From Myxococcales bacterium (GTDB lineage: Bacteria; Myxococcota; Polyangia; Fen-1088): a stretch of DNA of 6,890 nt. The notes below the pieces were generated by a model. The model worked only from the letters and a program-made list of their open reading frames with translations. It ran no database searches and was not told where the DNA came from. The stretch spans positions 950 through 7,839 of the forward strand of contig PMJE01000469.1 in NCBI GenBank assembly GCA_003157315.1. Reading direction: 5' to 3'. The position numbers were made by a program, and so were the translations under genes. This document shows, one piece after another, positions 5,074 through 6,890 of the stretch. The number at the start of each line of letters is the position of its first letter. The stretch's first letter is position 1.

Positions 5074-6336
5074 TCAGTCCCTGATCGCGCTGAAAACCAG
5101 GCAAGCAGCGGTACCCCCAAAACCGAAACTGTTGCTCATGGCGTGGCACAAGCGAGCGTCGCGCGCGGTGTTGGGCACGTAGTCGAGATCGCAAGCAGGG
5201 TCAGGTGTGGTGTAGTTGATGGTGGGCGGCACCTGGCCACGCGCCAGGGCGAGCACGCAAAACGCCGCCTCGATGCCGCCCGCGGCACCCAACAAGTGTC
5301 CGGTCATGGACTTGGTCGAGCTCACCATCAGCTTGTGCGCGTGTTCTCCGAACACCTTCTTGATCGCCACCGTCTCATTGACGTCGTTCAACTTGGTCGA
5401 GGTCCCGTGCGCGTTGATGTAATCGATGTCCGAGGGAGCCAGGCGTGCGTCCTTGAGCGCGAGGCGCATGCACCGCTGGGCGCCCTCACCCTCGGGCGCT
5501 GGCGCGGTCACGTGGTAGGCGTCAGCGTTGGCGCTGTACCCGACGAGCTCGGCATAGAGATGGGCGCCACGCCTCTTCGCATGCTCCATCTCCTCAAGAA
5601 TCATGATGCCTGCGCCTTCGGCCATGATGAAGCCGTCGCGCTCCAGATCGAATGGCCGACAAGCCTCGGCGGGTGCGTCGTTGCGTGTGGACAGTGCGCG
5701 CATGGCGCAGAACCCACCCACCCCGAGCGGCGTGATCACTGCCTCGGTGCCCCCACAGATCATCACGTCCGCGTCGCCGTACTGGATGGTGCGGTACGCG
5801 TCGCCGATGGAATGACCGCCGCTGGCACAAGCCGACACCTGAGCGTAGTTCGGACCCTTGGCATTGTACTTCATGGCCAAATGTCCCGCCGCCAGGTTGA
5901 TGATGAGCTGGGTCGCGAAGAACGGCGAGATGCCGTGGCGTGGCCCCTTTTCCAGGTAGGTCTTGTACGTGGCCTCGATGGTGCCAAGACCACCCATGCC
6001 CGAGCCGACAAAACAGCCGGTGCGCTCGCAGAGTTCGCCCTCGATGGTCAGCCCCGCATCGTCCATGGCCATGGTCCCGGCAGCTAGGGCGTACTGAATG
6101 AACGGATCTGCGGCCGTGGTGCGCACCTCGCGCGCAGCTATCCAGCGGGTGGGCTGGAAACCCTTTACCTCGCCTGCAATACGGCTGGAAAACTTGCTGG
6201 CATCAAAACGCGTGATGGGCGCAATGCCGGAACGTCCTGCCAGGAGGGCCTGCCAGGTTTCCTCAGTGCCAATGCCGACCGGCGTGACCAGACCCACGCC
6301 GGTGACGGCAACCCTGCGTAGCAGCGGCGTGGCCAA
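5074..6336 (-). CDS. fabF: Beta-ketoacyl-[acyl-carrier-protein] synthase II (FabF, KAS II, 420 aa)
   Basis: FabF condenses malonyl-ACP with acyl-ACP in the elongation cycle of type II fatty-acid synthesis in the cytoplasm. It has thiolase fold and normal length. Catalytic residues are Cys170 (VSACASGG), His310 ([12 protein letters not shown]) and His347 ([12 protein letters not shown]), with Lys342 in STKSMTG; each is seven above the E. coli FabF number (C163, H303, H340, K335). The N-terminus [15 protein letters not shown] (7-21) and gate region NSFGFGGT (402-409) are typical. The residue after GGT is Ala410 where FabF proteins usually have Asn. The start is TTG at 6336: the acpP stop TAG lies in the same frame with only two codons between, so no upstream start is possible, and the next start-like codons would remove the conserved N-terminus. 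It follows acpP by six bases and is certainly co-transcribed with it. A secondary-metabolite ketosynthase is less likely, given the length and the acpP neighbour. Confidence 0.96.
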   Translation of the reverse strand: MATPLLRRVAVTGVGLVTPVGIGTEETWQALLAGRSGIAPITRFDASKFSSRIAGEVKGFQPTRWIAAREVRTTAADPFIQYALAAGTMAMDDAGLTIEGELCERTGCFVGSGMGGLGTIEATYKTYLEKGPRHGISPFFATQLIINLAAGHLAMKYNAKGPNYAQVSACASGGHSIGDAYRTIQYGDADVMICGGTEAVITPLGVGGFCAMRALSTRNDAPAEACRPFDLERDGFIMAEGAGIMILEEMEHAKRRGAHLYAELVGYSANADAYHVTAPAPEGEGAQRCMRLALKDARLAPSDIDYINAHGTSTKLNDVNETVAIKKVFGEHAHKLMVSSTKSMTGHLLGAAGGIEAAFCVLALARGQVPPTINYTTPDPACDLDYVPNTARDARLCHAMSNSFGFGGTAACLVFSAIRD

Positions 6337-6342
6337 TCGAGC

Positions 6343-6585
6343 CTACTGCTTGACCCGTCCCTTGATATAGTTGACGGCGTCGCCCACGGTCTTGATCTTC
6401 TCGGCGTCCTCGTCGGGTATCTCGAGCTTGAAGGCCTCCTCCAGCACCACCACCATCTCAAGACGGTCGATCGAGTCCACCTTGAGATCGTCGGCAAACG
6501 ACGCGCCCATGCTTACCTTGTCAGCCGGGACCTCAAGCTGTTCGACGATGATCTTGATAACTTTTTCTTCCAGATTTTCTGCCAT
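6343..6585 (-). CDS. acpP: Acyl carrier protein AcpP (80 aa)
   Basis: AcpP carries growing acyl chains on a 4'-phosphopantetheine arm. The 80-residue acidic product has the family length and the ending [19 protein letters not shown] (56-74), near-identical to canonical AcpP. The attachment serine is Ser38 in [11 protein letters not shown]. Canonical FAS carriers read GADSLDTVELVMALEEEF here, so this protein has Lys35-Val36 for Gly-Ala, Ile39 for Leu, Arg41 for Thr, Leu42 for Val and Met44 for Leu, all in or next to recognition helix II. The rest fits a housekeeping carrier. The ATG at 6585 has a strong GGAGAAGGA ribosome-binding site. It is the first gene of the acpP-fabF unit; the usual upstream partner fabG is not present in the 305 bases above it. 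A specialised carrier is possible, but the pairing with fabF argues for the main fatty-acid carrier. Confidence 0.95.
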   Translation of the reverse strand: MAENLEEKVIKIIVEQLEVPADKVSMGASFADDLKVDSIDRLEMVVVLEEAFKLEIPDEDAEKIKTVGDAVNYIKGRVKQ

Positions 6586-6593
6586 GGTTCGCG

Positions 6594-6604
6594 TCCTTCT
6601 CCTT
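6594..6604 (-). promoter_or_regulatory. Strong Shine-Dalgarno of acpP
   Basis: On the minus strand AAGGAGAAGGA ends eight bases before the acpP ATG, giving two overlapping anti-16S matches (AAGGAG and GAAGGA). It is the strongest ribosome-binding site in the window, in line with the high expression expected of AcpP. Confidence 0.7.
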
Positions 6605-6610
6605 GGGCGT

Positions 6611-6623
6611 GCAAGCGCCTTGC
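6611..6623 (-). repeat. Small hairpin in the acpP leader
   Basis: GCAAG (6611-6615) and CTTGC (6619-6623) pair across CGC, a five-base stem with a three-base loop, 26-38 bases before the acpP ATG and seven bases upstream of its ribosome-binding site. It could tune translation or be chance. Confidence 0.25.
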
Positions 6624-6714
6624 CGGGGCCTACGTTACATCAAAAACTCGCCGTTGACCCGTAGCAGATGGCCCCAGTCCCACGATAGCCGCAGGAGGCC
6701 GTGGCCGCGCCGGG

Positions 6715-6731
6715 CGCGCGCGAAGCGCGCG
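6715..6731. repeat. Perfect GC hairpin upstream of acpP
   Basis: CGCGCGC (6715-6721), GAA loop, GCGCGCG (6725-6731): seven perfect G-C pairs. On the minus strand the loop is TTC. Directly beside it GGACAG (6733-6738) pairs with CTGTCC (6749-6754). No T-run follows on either strand. It might end transcription of an upstream minus-strand gene, or structure a long acpP leader. Confidence 0.45.
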
Positions 6732-6776
6732 GGGACAGGCGGGGTGGGCTGTCCGTCCCGAAGCACCGAAGCGGGT

Positions 6777-6786
6777 GGTCATGACC
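6777..6786. repeat. 10-bp perfect palindrome GGTCATGACC
   Basis: GGTCATGACC reads the same on both strands. It is about 190 bases upstream of acpP and contains the stop of one of the possible upstream frames. It could be a protein-binding half-site pair, but no second copy is seen nearby. Confidence 0.25.
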
Positions 6787-6890
6787 GTATGCCCTCTTGC
6801 TCTGCCTGTGGTGTAGTTCGGCTCTCACGCAGGTCCTTTTGCGCCTTGTGCAGGCGCGTCCTCATGCCACAGATAGGCGTGCTCCGCCAC

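Larger units (their letters stand above)
6624..6890. other. Region upstream of acpP without a recognisable gene; possible 3' end of an upstream minus-strand gene at the right edge
   Basis: No frame here shows a family I recognise. An A/T-richer stretch at about 6632-6656 (TTTTTGATGTAACGT on the minus strand) is where an acpP promoter would be expected, but its hexamers are poor. Positions 6715-6759 are a GC-rich hairpin cluster. At the right edge two minus-strand frames enter open: one stops at 6825-6827 after 21 codons, the other at 6779-6781 after 36 codons. The longer one has mostly G/C third positions for its first 23 codons and reads ...LHKAQKDLRES...; it could be the end of a gene beginning outside the window. 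I cannot choose between them and do not call a CDS. Confidence 0.4.

Noticed and set aside
4977..5120. 48-codon N-terminal extension of the kinase into the fabF end
   Set aside because: The extra residues are Arg/Ser-rich and featureless and overlap fabF. The Cys motif begins directly after the ATG at 4976.
4945..6087. 380-codon open frame on the plus strand opposite fabF and the kinase start
   Set aside because: It is antisense to fabF, rich in His/Arg/Val in the way of shadow frames, with no recognisable motif or ribosome-binding site.
6640..6828. 62-codon minus-strand frame upstream of acpP
   Set aside because: It runs through the GC hairpin cluster, has an ordinary random composition, lacks a ribosome-binding site and shows no family features.

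Overview
The window is high-GC bacterial DNA, with G/C-rich third codon positions and long antisense shadow frames. It most resembles a myxobacterium (Myxococcota, perhaps the Polyangiales side). The support is a lipoprotein with a Gly/Ala/Thr/Ser 'TGGA' spacer behind its lipid-attachment cysteine, a large Hanks-type Ser/Thr kinase, and the general gene content. This is inference from style; there is no rRNA or other phylogenetic marker here.

Layout, left to right. (1) Positions 1-786, minus strand: clpS followed by the 5' end of clpA. The two overlap in ATGCTAG, and clpA runs off the left edge. Together they make the N-degron adaptor and its AAA+ unfoldase. (2) Positions 787-905: a short divergent intergenic region with an inverted repeat and two -10-like hexamers very close to the two start codons. 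(3) Positions 906-2279, plus strand: aminopeptidase P (pepP, M24B) with every metal ligand intact. (4) Positions 2280-2412: a promoter-like stretch with two small inverted repeats. (5) Positions 2413-3156, plus strand: a putative surface lipoprotein with an 18-bp periodic spacer and a beta-helix-like body. (6) Positions 3157-3221: a convergent gap with two overlapping, mutually exclusive hairpins. (7) Positions 3222-6585, minus strand, transcribed acpP, fabF, kinase: an acyl carrier protein, a beta-ketoacyl-ACP synthase II starting with TTG six bases after the acpP stop, and, 97 bases on, a Ser/Thr kinase with a defective N-terminal zinc ribbon and a C-terminal membrane anchor. (8) Positions 6586-6890: the acpP leader and a GC-rich hairpin cluster, with no recognisable gene; the end of an upstream minus-strand gene may enter at the right edge.

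Functionally the window holds proteostasis and peptide turnover on the left (ClpS recognises N-degrons, ClpA unfolds, aminopeptidase P trims X-Pro peptides) and fatty-acid elongation on the right (AcpP carries the chain, FabF condenses). The kinase lies downstream of fabF on the same strand and might be co-transcribed, but it also has its own -10-like motif. I see no mobile element, CRISPR array, tRNA or rRNA. Nothing here amounts to a clearly new system. The points most worth a second look are the kinase architecture, the altered AcpP recognition helix, single-residue changes in ClpS and FabF, and the recurring short or absent leaders.
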